A stretch of DNA of 64,000 nucleotides, taken from Saururus chinensis (lineage: Eukaryota > Streptophyta > Magnoliopsida > Piperales > Saururaceae). The position numbers and the translations under genes are program-made. Within the stretch, counting starts at the first letter, position 1. The number at the start of each line of letters is the position of its first letter. The notes beneath the pieces are model-generated. The model saw only the letters and a program-made list of their open reading frames with translations. It was not told where the DNA came from and did not search any database. Below, piece after piece: positions 33,480 to 46,053 of the stretch. Location: NCBI GenBank assembly GCA_035235625.1, contig CP141143.1:29274592-29338591 (forward strand), given 5' to 3'.

Positions 33480-36400
33480 TGTGTAGAATCGCACTGGCAC
33501 TAATGAGGATTGCGTGACTAGAGACCCGAGAGTTGATGATGTGTTAACTGCCATTGGGGGATTTACACAAGCCATGTAAACCTTGACGGGAGGTCTTCAG
33601 ATTGTCTTGGTGATGGAGAAGGGCCCAGAGGAGTGCCACTTAGATGAGGGACACCCTAAGAGTACTAGGCAGGAGGACCCTCAGGCACAGCATAAGAAGC
33701 CCCGTAGTGGTGATCTTGGGAGGACACACACTCACCACGTGCAGCCGGTTCGCCACAGCTGCCGTGCCCACATCATCTGCTTTTTACAGACAATAAGGGC
33801 ATCACAAGAGGGAGTGTCCTCAGAAAGCTCAAAGTAATGTCTACTATGTGCAGCAGGTTTGAAACAACCATTGTGCCAAAGTCGAATGCTTCATGTCTAA
33901 ATAGATAGTGCACTACATTAATGAATGTCCCTGGAAAACTAAGGGTGGTACACCTGAGCATCAGCAAGTTCCGCATAACCAAGGGAGGCCCCAGGGGAGA
34001 CATCAAGCTCACGAGGCAACCAACTCGTTAGAGGTTGTGGAAGGTATGATTTTAATTGCCTCCCACTATGATAGGGTATTATTTGATACTGATTCATCTC
34101 ACTCATTCATTTCACCACATTTTTCTAATGAACTTGATGTTGAACATAAGATGTTATCTATTCCCTTGTGTGTGTCTACTCCTTTGTCTTCCCTTCGAGC
34201 AGAGGAATATCTAGAGAAGTTCTCTATGTTGATTGATGGGCATGAGTTGCATGTTGATTTGATTATCTTGCCTATGATTGATTTTGATATGATTTTAAGC
34301 ATGGACATGATGTCTAAGTAACATGTACATATTGATTGCTATGGGAAGAAGGTGGTGTTTACCTTGCCAGACATTGAGCCTTTTATCGTCCAAGGTGTGA
34401 AGTGGTTTAGTGGGAAATTCATAGTGTTTTTCTCTAAGGCTAGAAGGTGGATTAATAGAGGGTGTGTAGATCTTCTTGCAAGCATCTCGGGGAAGAATGC
34501 GAGACTACCTCCTCTTGGATCCATTTGATGAGTGTTAGAGTTTGTGGATGTGTTTATTAATGACTTGTCGGGATTACATGCCGAGAAGGAGATTGAGTTC
34601 CTTGTTGATCTTGTTTTGGGCTCGACTCATATCTCGAAAGCCCTATGACCAAGTTAACAAGGAAGAATGAGAAGTTTGAGTGGAGTCAAGCATGTGAAAA
34701 AATCTTCCAAGAGTTGAAGAAGAGGTTGACTTCAGCTTCGGTCTTGACTTTGCCTTCAGGGAGTGGTGGATTTGTGGTCTATAGTGATGCTTCACTTCAT
34801 GGTTTGGGATATGTACTCATGCAGCATGGGAGAGTGGTAGCTTATGCATCTCGTTAGCTTAGAGTGCAAGAGCAAAACTATCGTACTCATGATTTGGAGT
34901 TAGCGGCTATGGTATTTGCATTGAAGATTTGACAACATAATCTCTATGGTGAGAAGTTCGAGGTATTCACTGAACAGAAGAGCTTGAAGTTTCTCTTCAC
35001 CCAAAGAGATTTAAACATGAGGCAAAGAAGATGGTTGGAGTTCCTTAAGGACTATGACTTCACTATCTCTTATCATCCCAGGAAAGTTAACATGGTGCAG
35101 ATGCATTGAGTAGAAATAAGCCACTTTGGTAGCTTGTGTGTGCATTCAAGAATGGCTCTTGTATGAGGAAGCCAATGAGCTTAAACCGGAGTTAGCTATG
35201 GAGGATGCATGTAGTTGGTTCACCAACCTTTCCACACGCTCTAGCTTGGTTGATGGTGTGGTTGAAGCTCAAAAGAGGGATGAGGAGACATGCCTTTAAG
35301 GCTAAGTTGAGGGAGAAGGTTGTGATTGACTTTGAGGAGAGGTCTGATGGAAGCTTTAATTATAGAGGTCGGTTGTGTGTGCCAAACTCCTTGCAGCTTA
35401 GGGAGCGTATCTTGTCAAAAGCACACCACTCTAGGTTCTTCATCCCCTCATGGGGAATGAAGATGTATCACGATGTGAAGAGGACTTTTTGGTGGAGCGA
35501 TATGAAGAGAGACATCACTTCCTTTGTATTTACATGCCTTATTTGTTAGCAAGTTAAGGTGGACCATCATCATCCAGGTGGTACGCTCCAACCCCTTCCT
35601 ATTCCGAAGTGGTTGTGGGAGAACGAAGCTATAGACTTTGTTTCCATACTCCCGAGATTGCCGAGCGATAACAACGCAGTGTGGGTCATTGTTGATAGAC
35701 TCACCAAGTCCGCGCACTTTATAGCGATAAGGATGACTACTTCCTTGGATGTGCTGGCTGCCTTGTATGTGAAGAAGGTTGTGCGGTTGCACTGTGTCCC
35801 GGTATCTATTATCTCCGACCTTATCCTTGCTTCACCTCCTGATTTTGGTAGAGTTTCTAGAAGGCCTTAGGTACATCTTTGCATCTTTACTCAATTTATC
35901 ATCCCCAGACCGATGGGCAATCCGAGAGGATCACCCAAACACTTCAAGGCATGCTTTAGGCGTGTATACTTTAGTGGAAAGGTAGTTGGGAGCAATACCT
36001 ACCCTTGGTGGAGTTTGCTTATAATAACAATTATCAGGCGAGCATTAAGATGACACCTTTTGAGGCACTCTATGAGCATCCATGTCGATCTCCCCTTTGT
36101 TGGAGTAACGTTGGGGAACATCTTCTTACCGGTCCTGATCTTATGTAGCAATTGGTGGAGAAGATCCGCCTCATTCGGGAGAGGTTACAAATGGCACAAA
36201 GTTAGCAAAAGAGCTATCCCGACAAGAGGCGGCAAGACTTAGAGTTTGATGTGGGTAATCATGTGTTCTTGAAAATCTCTCTTTCACGTGGTGTTGTTCA
36301 TTTTGGCAAGAAGGGAAAACTATATTCTCGCTTTATCGAACCATTTGAAGTCCTTGAGCGCATTGGCATTGTGGCTTATTGGGTTGCTCTACCTCTATAG

Positions 36401-36660
36401 CTCAGGAACATTCATAACGTGTTCCATGTTTCACTTCTTTGGAATTACAAGCCGGATCCATTCCATGTGTAAGACTATGAACCCTTGGAGCTTAGAGAGG
36501 ATCTTTCTTATGTGGAGGCACTGGTGTTATATTGGGCAAGAGGGAGAAGACCCTTCAACACAAGGTGATCCCGTTGGTGAAAGTCTTGTGGCGGAATCAC
36601 AATGTGGAAGAAGCCACATGGGAGCGAGAAGATGAAGTAAAGGAGAAATACTCTCATCTT
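33480..36660 (+). pseudogene. gag-pol: Tekay/Del-type chromovirus gag-pol, heavily degraded
   Basis: Remnants of a Ty3/gypsy polyprotein lie in order. Late gag sequence spans 33480-33900. Protease is at 33908-34321, with the active site decayed to LFDTDSSHSFIS where DSGAS is expected. Most of RT is missing between about 34640 and 34645. The RT tail and RNase H (FEWSQACEKIF, VVYSDASLHGLGYVL, then a stop at 34855) follow. The integrase zinc region (AHHSRFFIPSWGMKMYHD..CLIC) lies at 35412-35549. The integrase core has IDFVSILPRL and DRLTKSAHFIAI, but the second-Asp motif is damaged (IISDLILAS). A shifted C-terminus and chromodomain remnant reach about 36660. Many stops and frameshifts mean no function. 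Confidence 0.8.
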
Positions 36661-36703
36661 TTTACCGCCAACTAATAAAGAATTTTGGGGACAAAATTCC
36701 TAT

Positions 36704-36716
36704 AAGGAGGGAAGGA
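36704..36716 (+). promoter_or_regulatory. Polypurine tract of the Tekay-type element
   Basis: AAGGAGGGAAGGA follows the TTTTGGGGACAAAATTCC motif, which is characteristic just upstream of Tekay/Del 3' LTRs. The LTR begins at TGTAAGATCTC. Confidence 0.85.
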
Positions 36717-37326
36717 TGTAAGATCTCTAACCTTAACCCGTTTTATTTTGAATTAATTATGTGATTGTTGTGTGGTTTTGTTTCAAATTGCCGATTTAAC
36801 TTGTTTTTGGGGTTAAAGGTTGATAATGATGTTTTTAATAATGTTTTCTCTCATTTTTATAAGTTTCTATACTAAACTCAATTTATCCTATTTTTAGGGA
36901 ATTTTTGGGATTTTATAGGATTTTTTTTAAAATTAGGGCTTGGACCCCACCATGGGCCCACATTTGCGTTTAAATGGTAAGGGTCCCACAACACCTTAAA
37001 CTTCACATATTTCATAATTAAAGTGTTTTAGAAATTTTTACATTCATTTTATCCTTAAAATGAGCAAAATTAGCTATTTGCACTAAATTTTATTAATACC
37101 CCAGTTTTTAGTAATTACGCCCCAATAAGTTACTATAAAAGGAAAGTCTCAGCCTGATTCCCAATTGGGAAAGGGCTGAAATTGGAGGCTGAGAAGTGCC
37201 CAAATCCCCATTACCAAAATTTGGAATCCAATTTAGGTATGTTTAAGCCTTGATTTTTCACTAATCTTTTGGATTTTCCTTAATCTTTCTTAATATAATC
37301 TTCACCCAAAGTCGATTATTGTTTTA
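36717..37326 (+). mobile_element. 3' LTR of the Tekay-type element, left part
   Basis: It starts TGTAAGATCTCTAACC. A TATA box (CTATAAAAGG) lies at about 37134-37142 and a leader-like region follows. It is interrupted at 37327 by the Athila element, with the last five bases (TTTTA) duplicated at 44563-44567. Confidence 0.8.
37322..37326. repeat. Target-site duplication TTTTA, left copy
   Basis: TTTTA precedes TGATGCAC and recurs at 44563-44567, directly after the CA end of the right LTR. Confidence 0.88.
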
Positions 37327-38028
37327 TGATGCACTAAAATAATGTTCAATTAAATGTTTTCAAATTTTGAATTGAAATCCTATTTTGTGTTAATTCATTG
37401 TTGATTTGGGCTATTTATGTTTTAATAAGTTAGTTGGACCTTAATTGAGTTTATATGTCTAAGCAGGCTTTAACAGGATCTAAGTAGAAAAGGAAGTAAA
37501 GCCCATCTACCCAAAGCTATTTGAAAGTCAAGAATGGGCTCCGATTGGTCTAAACATGCATGGAATGGGTGAACACAACCTTGTGAACCCATTTGATTTG
37601 AGATTTGTATGAAGAGGACTAAATTAGGAAAGAAGCTGATTCGGATAGATTGATAGAGCTTTAGTATTTCAATCATATCTTTTTATGTATAATTCGGATG
37701 GATACGATTCTAGTGGCATTGGAAAGAAGACTTCCATAGCTACAAATAATATTTTAGGAAGAAATTCCAAATTCCGAAGATCCATGGGTCGAATTCGGTA
37801 TGCAAAGAGATAACTAGTAAACTAACCTGAGGCCAGCACATGAAGAATATTTTTATTGATTATGATTGATACACATAAGGAAAGACAAGGAGGCTGATTG
37901 GTTAACTAAAGGAAGATTCAAAGATACTTATTTACTAAATAAATTATTATCTAATCATTGCCAAAGAAGCAACCAATCAGGCAATCAATCAAGATGCAAT
38001 CTAGAGATATGATTTCACTTTCCTCTTA
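37327..38028 (+). repeat. Truncated 5' LTR of element 3
   Basis: It matches 43186-43886 of the right LTR up to ACTTTCCTCTT, then diverges into pol sequence. It lacks the TATA box (present at about 43908 in the right copy), so this copy cannot start a genomic transcript in the normal way. Confidence 0.85.
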
Positions 38029-38711
38029 ACAACTCTGATTGTGCTGCTCCAATTCCTCCTCCTTTTCCTCAAAGATTACAATATTCTTCTAAATTGGTGC
38101 TAAATGGTGACGTTCTTGAAATTTTCAAACAAGTGATGATTAACATTCCTCTCTTAGATGTCATTAAATAAATTCCATCTTATGCTAAATTTTTGAAAGA
38201 CCTTTGTACAATCAAGCATAAGCTAAATGTACAAAAGAAGGCATTTTTGACAGAACAAGTAAGTGCAATTTTACAACAAAACACCCCACCCAAATATAAA
38301 GATCCTGGTTGTCCAACCATATCTTGTATAATTGGGAATTATAGAGTTGAAAAAGCTTTACTTGATCTTGGGGCAAGTGTTAATCTCTTACCTTATTCTG
38401 TTTATGAACAATTGGGACTTGGTGAATTGAAGCCCACAAGCATTACACTTCAACTTGCAGATCGCTCAATTAAAACACCAAGAGGAATTGTTGAGGATGT
38501 GCTAGTACAAATAGAAAAGTTTTACTTTCCTATTGATTTTATTGTTTTAGACACACAACCAGTTTTGAATGCTTGTACTCAAATTCCTGTCATATTAGGC
38601 CACCCATTTCTTGCTACCTCTAATGCTCTTATTAATTGTAGAAATAGTGTTATGAAGCTTTCTTTCGGAAATATGACTTTGGAACTAAACATTTTTAATA
38701 TTTACAGGTAA
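38029..38711 (+). pseudogene. pro: Athila protease with preceding linker
   Basis: This is the aspartic protease segment of the polyprotein. The linker VLEIFKQVMINIPLLDVIK is followed by a stop (TAA at 38169). Then the frame 38193-38711 has TPPKYKDPGCPTISC, the active site ALLDLGASVNLLPYS, LQLADRSIKTPRGIVEDV and PVILGHPFLATSNALI (the ILG(R/H)PFLAT motif). It ends at a TAA at 38709 in the same frame as RT, so one nonsense change separates protease from RT. Both stops are one C-to-T change from Gln codons. Confidence 0.85.
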
Positions 38712-40466
38712 CCAGGAGATGATGATGAGGATGTACATGAAGTAAATCTTTTAGAATGTCTTGTTGATGACATGGCTACTATTTCTTTAGTTTCTGACCC
38801 TCTTGAAGCCTGTCTTTCTTATTTTAACTTTGATGATGATGTTATGGTTAATGATGTAAATTCCTTGTTAGAGTCAACTTCATTATTGGATACTGATAGG
38901 TGGAAGGCCCGCTTTGAGGAGTTACCTCCTTTAAATAGCGCTCCTCTCCCCTCAAGTGTCCACCCACCCAAGTTAGACTTGAAACCCCTCCCTACTGAAC
39001 TTAAATATGCTTATCTTGGTGAGGGAGAGGCATTTCCTGTGGTTGTCTCTTCAATGTTGGATAGGGAGCAAGAGCACAGGTTGCTCGAAGTCCTTAGAAA
39101 TCATAAGAATGCCATTGGGTGGACCATTGCTGATATCAAGGGGATTAGTCCCCTGATTTGTACACATAGGATCTTCATGGAAGAAAATTCAAAACCTGTG
39201 AGACAAATGCAAAGGAGGTTAAACCCCAATATGAAAGAGGTAGTGAGAGCAGAGGTCCTAAAATTATTGGATGTGGGTATCATTTACCCCATTTCTGACA
39301 GTCCATGGGTGAGTCCCACCCAGGTTGTCCCCAAAAAGTCTGGAGTGACAGTGGTAAAGAATGCTAATGATGAGTTAATTCCCACTAGAGTCACCACCGG
39401 TTGGCGGATGTGCATAGATTATAGGAAATTGAATTCCGTCACTAGGAAAGACCACTTCCCTTTACCATTCATGGACCAAATCCTAGAGAGGGTGGCCGGT
39501 CATCAATTTTATTATTTTTTAGATGGTTATTCAGGATATAATCAAATTGAGATTGCCCTTGAAGATCAAGAAAAAACAACATTTACATGTCCATTTGGTA
39601 CCTTTGCATATCGAAGGATGCCATTTGGATTATGTAATGCTCCTGCCACATTCCAAAGGTGCATGATGAGGATCTTTAGTGACATGGTGGAGCGGTTTTT
39701 GGAAGTTTTTATGGATGATTTTTCTGTTTTTGGTGATTCTTTTGATGATTATCTTGATAACTTAGAAAAAGTTTTGGTGAGATGTGAAGAGAAAAATCTA
39801 GTTTTAAATTGGAAAAAGTGTCATTTTATGGTTACTTCTAGAATAGTACTTGGTCACATTGTTTTTGTGCAGGGAATTCAAGTAGACAAGGCAAAAATTG
39901 AATTGATTGCTAATTTGCCTAGTCCAAAGTTCATAAAAGATGTTAGATCCTTTCTAGGGTATGCCGGTTTTTATAGAAGATTTATCAAGAATTTTAGTGT
40001 GATATCTAGACCATTATGTAATCTTCTATCTAAAGAACATTCTTTTGAGTGGTCGGATGCATGTGAAGAAGCTTTTACAAAGCTTAAAAACATGTTAGTG
40101 TCCACACCCATCATACAACCCCCAGATTGGACCCTTCCTTTTGAAATTATGTGTGATGCAAGTGATTATGCTGTTGGGGGTGTTTTAGGGCAAAGAAAAG
40201 ATAAGAAACCTTGCGTAATTCATTATGCAAGTAGAACTTTAAATATTGCCCAAATGAACTACTCCACTACTGAAAAAGAACTTTTTGCTGTAGTATTTGC
40301 ACTTGAAAAATTTAGATCCTACTTGATTGACTCTCAAATTATCATTTTTACTGACCATGCAGCTTTGAAGTACCTTTTGAGCAATAAGATACAAAGCCCA
40401 GATTGCTCCGATGGATACTCTTACTCCAAGAGTTTGATCTCAAAATCAAAGACAAGAAGGGAGTAG
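38712..40466 (+). pseudogene. pol: Athila reverse transcriptase and RNase H
   Basis: The open frame 38772-40466 (564 codons) holds RT, which copies element RNA into DNA, and the RNase H that removes the RNA strand. Visible RT motifs are HRIFMEENSKPVRQMQRRL, GWRMCIDYRKLNSVT, FPLPFMDQILERVAG, the active-site FMDDFSVFGDSF (about 39706-39740) and FLGYAGFYRRFIKNFS. RNase H shows MCDASDYAVGGVLGQ, the ELFAVVFALEKF helix and FTDHAALKYLL (Asp, Glu, Asp). A one-base deletion near 40388-40396 shifts the end into the wrong frame, and the proper frame continues as the open frame starting at 40403. Otherwise the domain is intact. Confidence 0.9.
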
Positions 40467-41872
40467 AGAATGTGGTGGCGGATCATCTTTCAAGATTGGA
40501 ATTTTCTGATTCTTTGGACAACATTCAAATCCAAGACACATTCCCCGATGAACAACTTTTTGCAATCTCACATCCTCCATGGTATGCCGACATTGCCAAC
40601 TACTTGGTGATATGTAAAATTCCCCACCATTGGTCTCCTCAAGATAAAAAGAGATTCTTCACCGAGGTAAAACATTTCTTTTGGGACGACCCCTATCTCT
40701 TTAAGTACTGTCCGGATCAAATAATAAGGAGATGTGTGCCTGATTCTGAACAAGTAAGTATCATCTCTTTTTGTCATTCTGAAGCATGCGGTGGTCACTT
40801 CTCCTCTAAAAAGACCACCGCTAAAATTTTACAATGTGGTTTTTACTGGCCGATGCTTTTCAAGGATGTTCATGAATTTTGCAAAACTTGTGAAAGGTGT
40901 CAAAAGTTAGGAGCCATATCTCGTCGAAATATGATGCCCCTTAACCCCATATTGGTTATTGAGATTTTTGATTGTTGGGGCATTGATTTCATGGGACCTT
41001 TTCCTCATTCTTTTGGCTATGTTTACATTTTAGTTGCCATCGATTATGTTTCCAAGTGGATTGGGGCTATTCCCAGCAAAACCAATGACCACAAAGTTGT
41101 TGTGCGCTTTTTAAAAGAAAATATATTTTTAAGGTTTGGAACACCTCGAGCCATTATAAGTGACGGGGGGTCACATTTTTGTAATAAGCCTTTTGAGGCT
41201 TTGATGAGGAAGTATGGGATTACCCATAAAGTAGCTACCCCCTATCACCCACAAACAAGTGAACAAGTTGAGATTTCTAATAGGAAAATTAAATATATTT
41301 TGCAAAAAATGGTAAATCCGAATGGTAAAGATTGGTCTTTACGGCTAACCGATGCTCTTTGGGCTTACCGTACCGCTTTTAAGACCCCAATTGGCATGTC
41401 TCCTTACCGTTTGATTTTTAGAAAAGCTTGTCACTTATCTGTGGAGTTGGAACATAAGGCATATTGGGCAATTAAAGCTTTAAATTTTAACTTTGATAAG
41501 GCTGGCTTAAATAGACAATTGCAAATCAATGAGTTAGAGGAAATTCGACGTGATGCTTATGAGAGTTCAAAACTTTACAAAGAGAGAATGAAGGCTTTTC
41601 ATGATAAAAACATTTTACGAAAAACTTTTGAGCCATTTCAAAAAGTTTTGTTGTATAACTCTAGACTTCATCTCTTTCCAGGAAAATTAAGATCACGTTG
41701 GACAGGTCCTTTCATTGTCAAAACTGTTTTTCCTTATGGAACTATTGAAATTGAAAACCCAAAAAATGGTGATGTTTACAAAGTTAATGGCCAACGTTTG
41801 AAACCATTTTCAGACCATTTTGTCCCTGAAGTTGATTCTACATATCTTGAAAATCCAAATTATGAGGGTTGA
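40403..41872 (+). pseudogene. pol: Athila integrase
   Basis: This 489-codon frame overlaps the end of the RT frame. It completes RNase H/linker ([19 protein letters not shown]), then the HHCC zinc domain ([19 protein letters not shown], about 40770-40905). The integrase core follows with [10 protein letters not shown] (Asp), [10 protein letters not shown] (Asp, about 41153) and [11 protein letters not shown] (Glu, about 41257). The C-terminal segment is [19 protein letters not shown]. The normal stop is TGA at 41870. Integrase would insert the element DNA into chromosomes. All three catalytic acids are present, but RT and integrase are out of frame and gag is gone, so the element is called dead. 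Confidence 0.9.
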
Positions 41873-43172
41873 TTTTCTTTTTATTTTTTTTTCTAAAAAA
41901 AACAAAAAAACAAAAAAAAAACAAAACAAATTTTATACATTGAGGACAATGTTTAGTTTAGGTTGGGGGGTGAGTTTGGATAATTTTTGTTAATTGTATT
42001 GACTGTGATAACCTTCATCCTTTCTTGGTCTACTTTCTCTTTACTTTGATCTCTAGATAATGATGGCACTTGAATATTTTATTAAAACATTCATTTTGTG
42101 ATGAGTCTTTACAATTAACTTTCATGAAGAGGATCTTTGAAACTAATTTTGGTTTTCAAAATTTCACTCGCATGATGAATTTTTAGAGTTGAAGTCGAAT
42201 TATGTGGTGTTGCTCTAATACTCACCCGGAATGTTGAGAGACACAAAATCCAATGAACTTTGACTTCCTTATTCACTTGGTTGGCTGGAAATGAAGAAAC
42301 TTTTTTGGGGATTATTATCGTTATGGAAAGCAATCAATGAATTAGACCGAGTACTTCGAAAAGGGCTGCCTATGAAAAAAAAATGAATGAGAAAAGAAAA
42401 AGAAGTAAAAAAAAAAAAGTGATAAACATCATATTAAAAAAAAAATGAAGTTGCCAAATAATGTTTCATTTTGTAAGATAGGGTGAAGCCATCGTTATAA
42501 CAACGCAAGCATGCTGGAATATCACAGATAAAGCCTATGAGGTATTAAAGTGAACATCCAAACTGCTTATTATCTCGAACAGGTTGCTTAGTTTTGAATT
42601 GGTTCTTTTGGCTATCTAAACATCTCTTGGTGAGTAGAAGAGCATGCTACTTTAGGAGGCTGATCCTCTAATTATCTTGTCAAAATTTTACTTAGACTCA
42701 CTTACACATTGTTTCAAAAGTTCCTCTACATAAAAATTTAATGGTTGAGACTTTTATATTTAATTTATGAAAACTAGTGCTTGAGTAGTTTGGAGATAAT
42801 TGTAAAGTTTGTTGTTTGCTTAGTGAGGATGAAGGGGTTCTTTGGTCTTTCTTTACAATTATTATCATAGTCTTTACTTCCTCAACACAACTTGTTAGCA
42901 TTGTAACCCATTTTTTTTTCTTCTTTGTTTTGTCTGGCTGAAGACATAAAACTTAGCGCTACTTGGGAGGCAATCCATGAGTTTTTTTGAATTTTGTGGG
43001 TATATTCACTGCAAACCCTCACGAGGCACAACTCGTCTACTAGTGTAAGCTAGGGGTTTAAAGGCTTGTTGCATATGCTAAATGCAATCGAGATTTCTTG
43101 CGGAAGTGGAGTAGTTAGTTTTATTTTCTATTATTTTAATTTTTGTTTTGCTTGAGGACTAGCAAAAAGTAG
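41873..43172 (+). other. 3' untranslated region of element 3
   Basis: It begins with A-rich simple sequence (41890-41935) and the GTTTAGTTTAGGTTGGGGGG motif (about 41951-41970). TGTCTGGCTGAAGACATAAA follows near 42932, with a TTGGGAGGCAATCC motif near 42965. These match the 3' region of the minus-strand element. No gene is present. Confidence 0.75.
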
Positions 43173-43185
43173 TTTTGGGGGTATT
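43173..43185 (+). promoter_or_regulatory. Polypurine tract of element 3
   Basis: TTTTGGGGGTATT sits immediately before the right LTR at 43186. Confidence 0.85.
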
Positions 43186-44562
43186 TGATGCACTAAAATA
43201 ATGTTCAATTAAGTATTTTTAAATTTTGAATTGCAATCCTATTTTGTGTTAATTCATTGCTGATTTGGGCTATTTATATTTTGAATAAGTTAGTTGGACC
43301 TTAATTGAGTTTATATGTCTAAACAGGCTTTAACAGGATCTAAGTAGAAGAGGAAGTAAAACCCATCTACCCAAAGCTATTTAAAAGTCAAGAATGGGCT
43401 CCTAATGGTCTAAACATGCATGGAATGGGCGAACACAACCTTGTGGACCCATTTGATTTGAGATTTGTATGAAGAGGACTAAATTAGGAAAGAAGCTTAT
43501 TCGGATAGATTGATAGAGTCTTAGTATTTCAATCATATCTTTGTATGTGTAATTCGGATGGATACGATTTGGGTGGCATTGGAAAGAAGACTTCCATAGC
43601 TACAAATGATATTTCAGGAAGAAATTCCAAATTCTGAAGATTCATGGGTCGAATTTGGTATGCAAAGAGACAACTAGTAAACTAACCTGAGGCCAGCATA
43701 TGAAGAATATTTTCATTGATTATGATTGATACACATAGGGAAAGACAAGGAGGCTGATTGGTTAACTAAAAGAAGATTCAAAGATACTTATTTGCTAAAT
43801 AAATTATTATCTAATCATTGTTAAAGAAGCAACGAATCAGGCAATAAATCAGGATGCAATCTAGAGATATTATTTCACTTTCCTCTTTGAAGCAACCCCT
43901 TCTATTCATATAAATAGAGGGGTGGACGTGATAAATGACTCATCCCCTCCTCTTGGGAGCTCTCCTCTCCTATTTTCTTCTCTCATATTGTATTTTTTGT
44001 TTTAGTTTTATTGTAATGGCTTTCTAAGCTCTCAAGCTAAGGCTAGGAATGAAGCTTGTACTTGATGTTTAATGGATACTTTGATTCAAGTAAGTTCTTT
44101 ATCATTTTAAATTGATGTTTCATATTTAATGAGTTTATAATCTATATAATTATTTGGTTCAGCGTTGACGAAAGGCACGCTGAATGCTTATAATTCCCTG
44201 TAATTATATACTTAATGCTTTCACGTAATAAACAATCAATTACTATTGTTCTATTTCAAAGTTTTTTTTAAAAGATAAATTTTTCGGTTGAGATGAATTT
44301 TCATTTGATCTTAATTGAGTTATCATTTGAATCAAATATACATTAGAGATTTATTACAAGTGGATTTCATATGCCTTAGCACTTTCTCTTTGATTGTCTC
44401 TTATTCTCTATTTCACCTTCCTTCTCTATTTTATTCTCTTCATAATAGTTTTTTTTGTCACACAAGGCTTTCCCTGTGGATCGACCTTGTTTACTATAGT
44501 TGACAAGTAAAAAAGAAATCTAAACTAGACTAATTCATAGTCTTGGTTTGGACGTAACAACA
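43186..44562 (+). repeat. 3' LTR of element 3, complete
   Basis: It is 1377 bp long, from TGATGCACTAAAATAATG to GGACGTAACAACA. The TATA box CATATAAATAGAGG is at about 43905-43918. It contains a 183-bp block (43651-43833) missing from the LTR at 17100-18296 but present in the truncated left LTR. Confidence 0.92.
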
Positions 44563-44567
44563 TTTTA

Positions 44568-45620
44568 CCCTATTAAAAATTTTGTTTCTATTCTCTATTT
44601 CAAACCCTAATTTAGGGATTATCGTTTTTAAGCAAAGAAAACCCTAAATCTGCATGTTTTTAAAGTGGTTTAAGCTTAATATTCAAATTTAATGAGGTAT
44701 TGACTAAACCCTAACTTTGGGTAGGGATTTGACTAAACCTTCAAAATCTTACTGAAGGTAAGGGTTTTCATTCAAAGTTGATTAATATTTCATATTTCAA
44801 GTTTAGAATGCTTTAAGTGGGTTATGCTTGTGTTTGTGCTTTAACGGTTGGTTAATTAAAGCATGCTCATTTTGGTGATTATCATTTGATTTAGCTTAGA
44901 AATGACTAGATCTATCATACCTTAAGCTTGTATTTTAATATTATGAAGTTTGGAAGTGATATTAGGGTTTTCTTGTCGATTTTGTGTGTTTTCGGTTTGG
45001 GTTCGCAAGGTTAAAAACGAACCAATTTTTGAACTGTGAATGGCGTTTTAAATTTCCAAATATGCTTTTTTGAGTATTTTGTCCATTTTCTTGTTCATCT
45101 TTCATAAATCTCATTTTTAATCATTATAATGACTTAGTTTTACTTGGAAATGCTTCTCTGACGGCATGAATACTATCTTGAAAGCTATGATGGGGTTCAA
45201 GCATGAATTAGGTTACATATTGTTGGATTTTAGCATGATATTCTCCTTGCCCTAATTTCATGTATGATGATTCTCCAAGTTTTATTTATGATTCAAGTAA
45301 GTTTAATTATGAGGATGGGTATGTATGCGTGCACATGTTGTGCTGATTAGTGGTGAACTATGTTTCCATGTCTAGCTTTAAGTATAGGGATGATTATGCT
45401 TGCCTAAGTCTACCATGAAGTCATAATTGGATTGAACTTGTATTTTTTAGGTTTTCACTACATTTTATTCATGATTTTAGTGAGGAACCATGATAAAATT
45501 GTGAAGGCATGTGTATAGTATAGATGATAGTTTGTTCATGTTGCATATGTCCTTGCTTAGACTTGAACATTACCACTATGTATGAAAACCTATCACAACA
45601 CAAATTACAATTACAATTAC
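44568..45620 (+). mobile_element. 3' LTR of the Tekay-type element, right part
   Basis: Leader-type sequence continues the LTR split at 37326: repeated AACCCTAA blocks, TTTAGGGATT and a GAAGGTAAGGGTTTTC donor-like site near 44754. The right end is not certain; a CA end near 45600-45625 is possible. No coding region is seen. Confidence 0.5.
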
Positions 45621-45708
45621 ATAGGATCCATCACCAAATCTTGTCTAGCGTAGAAAAATGGTTATATTTCTAGTTATATATATATATATTACTGGCCAAA
45701 TATCTTAT
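45621..45708. other. Short unassigned spacer with a TA run
   Basis: Contains (TA)n at about 45674-45689. Nothing else is seen. Confidence 0.4.
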
Positions 45709-46007
45709 GGCATAATTTAGTTGTTTTTTGGACATACACATACCAAACCAGAGTAAAAATAATCGTAATCTAAATCCATATTATACAAAACAAACTGGAT
45801 CTTTCTACGAGTATATGTTTGTGAATCACAAATCACGCTAACATCTAAGTTGCCACTCATGTGTCTACATTCATCAGTAAGTACCACGCAACAAGAAAGT
45901 AAATTGATCTGCTAATGTCTTCACCACGTTCCACCTAGTTGTAGCTCAAAGTCCTCTTGCAAAGAACTTGCACTATGAGGATGCTTGAGTGTGTGTGTGT
46001 GTGTGTG

Positions 46008-46053
<46 letters not shown>

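Larger units (their letters stand above)
37327..44562 (+). mobile_element. Athila-clade Ty3/gypsy retrotransposon with 5' deletion (element 3)
   Basis: Both outer ends and the TTTTA duplication are present. The right LTR is complete (43186-44562). The left LTR stops at about 38028 and joins directly to the region before protease, so the rest of the LTR, the primer site and gag were deleted after insertion. Protease, RT, RNase H and integrase follow in order on the plus strand, then a 3' untranslated region and polypurine tract. The family is the same as the LTR at 17100-18296. Athila is chosen over Tat/Ogre from the FMDDFSVFG RT motif, the DLGASVNLLP protease and the post-pol GGGAGGCAA-type motif. 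Confidence 0.92.
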
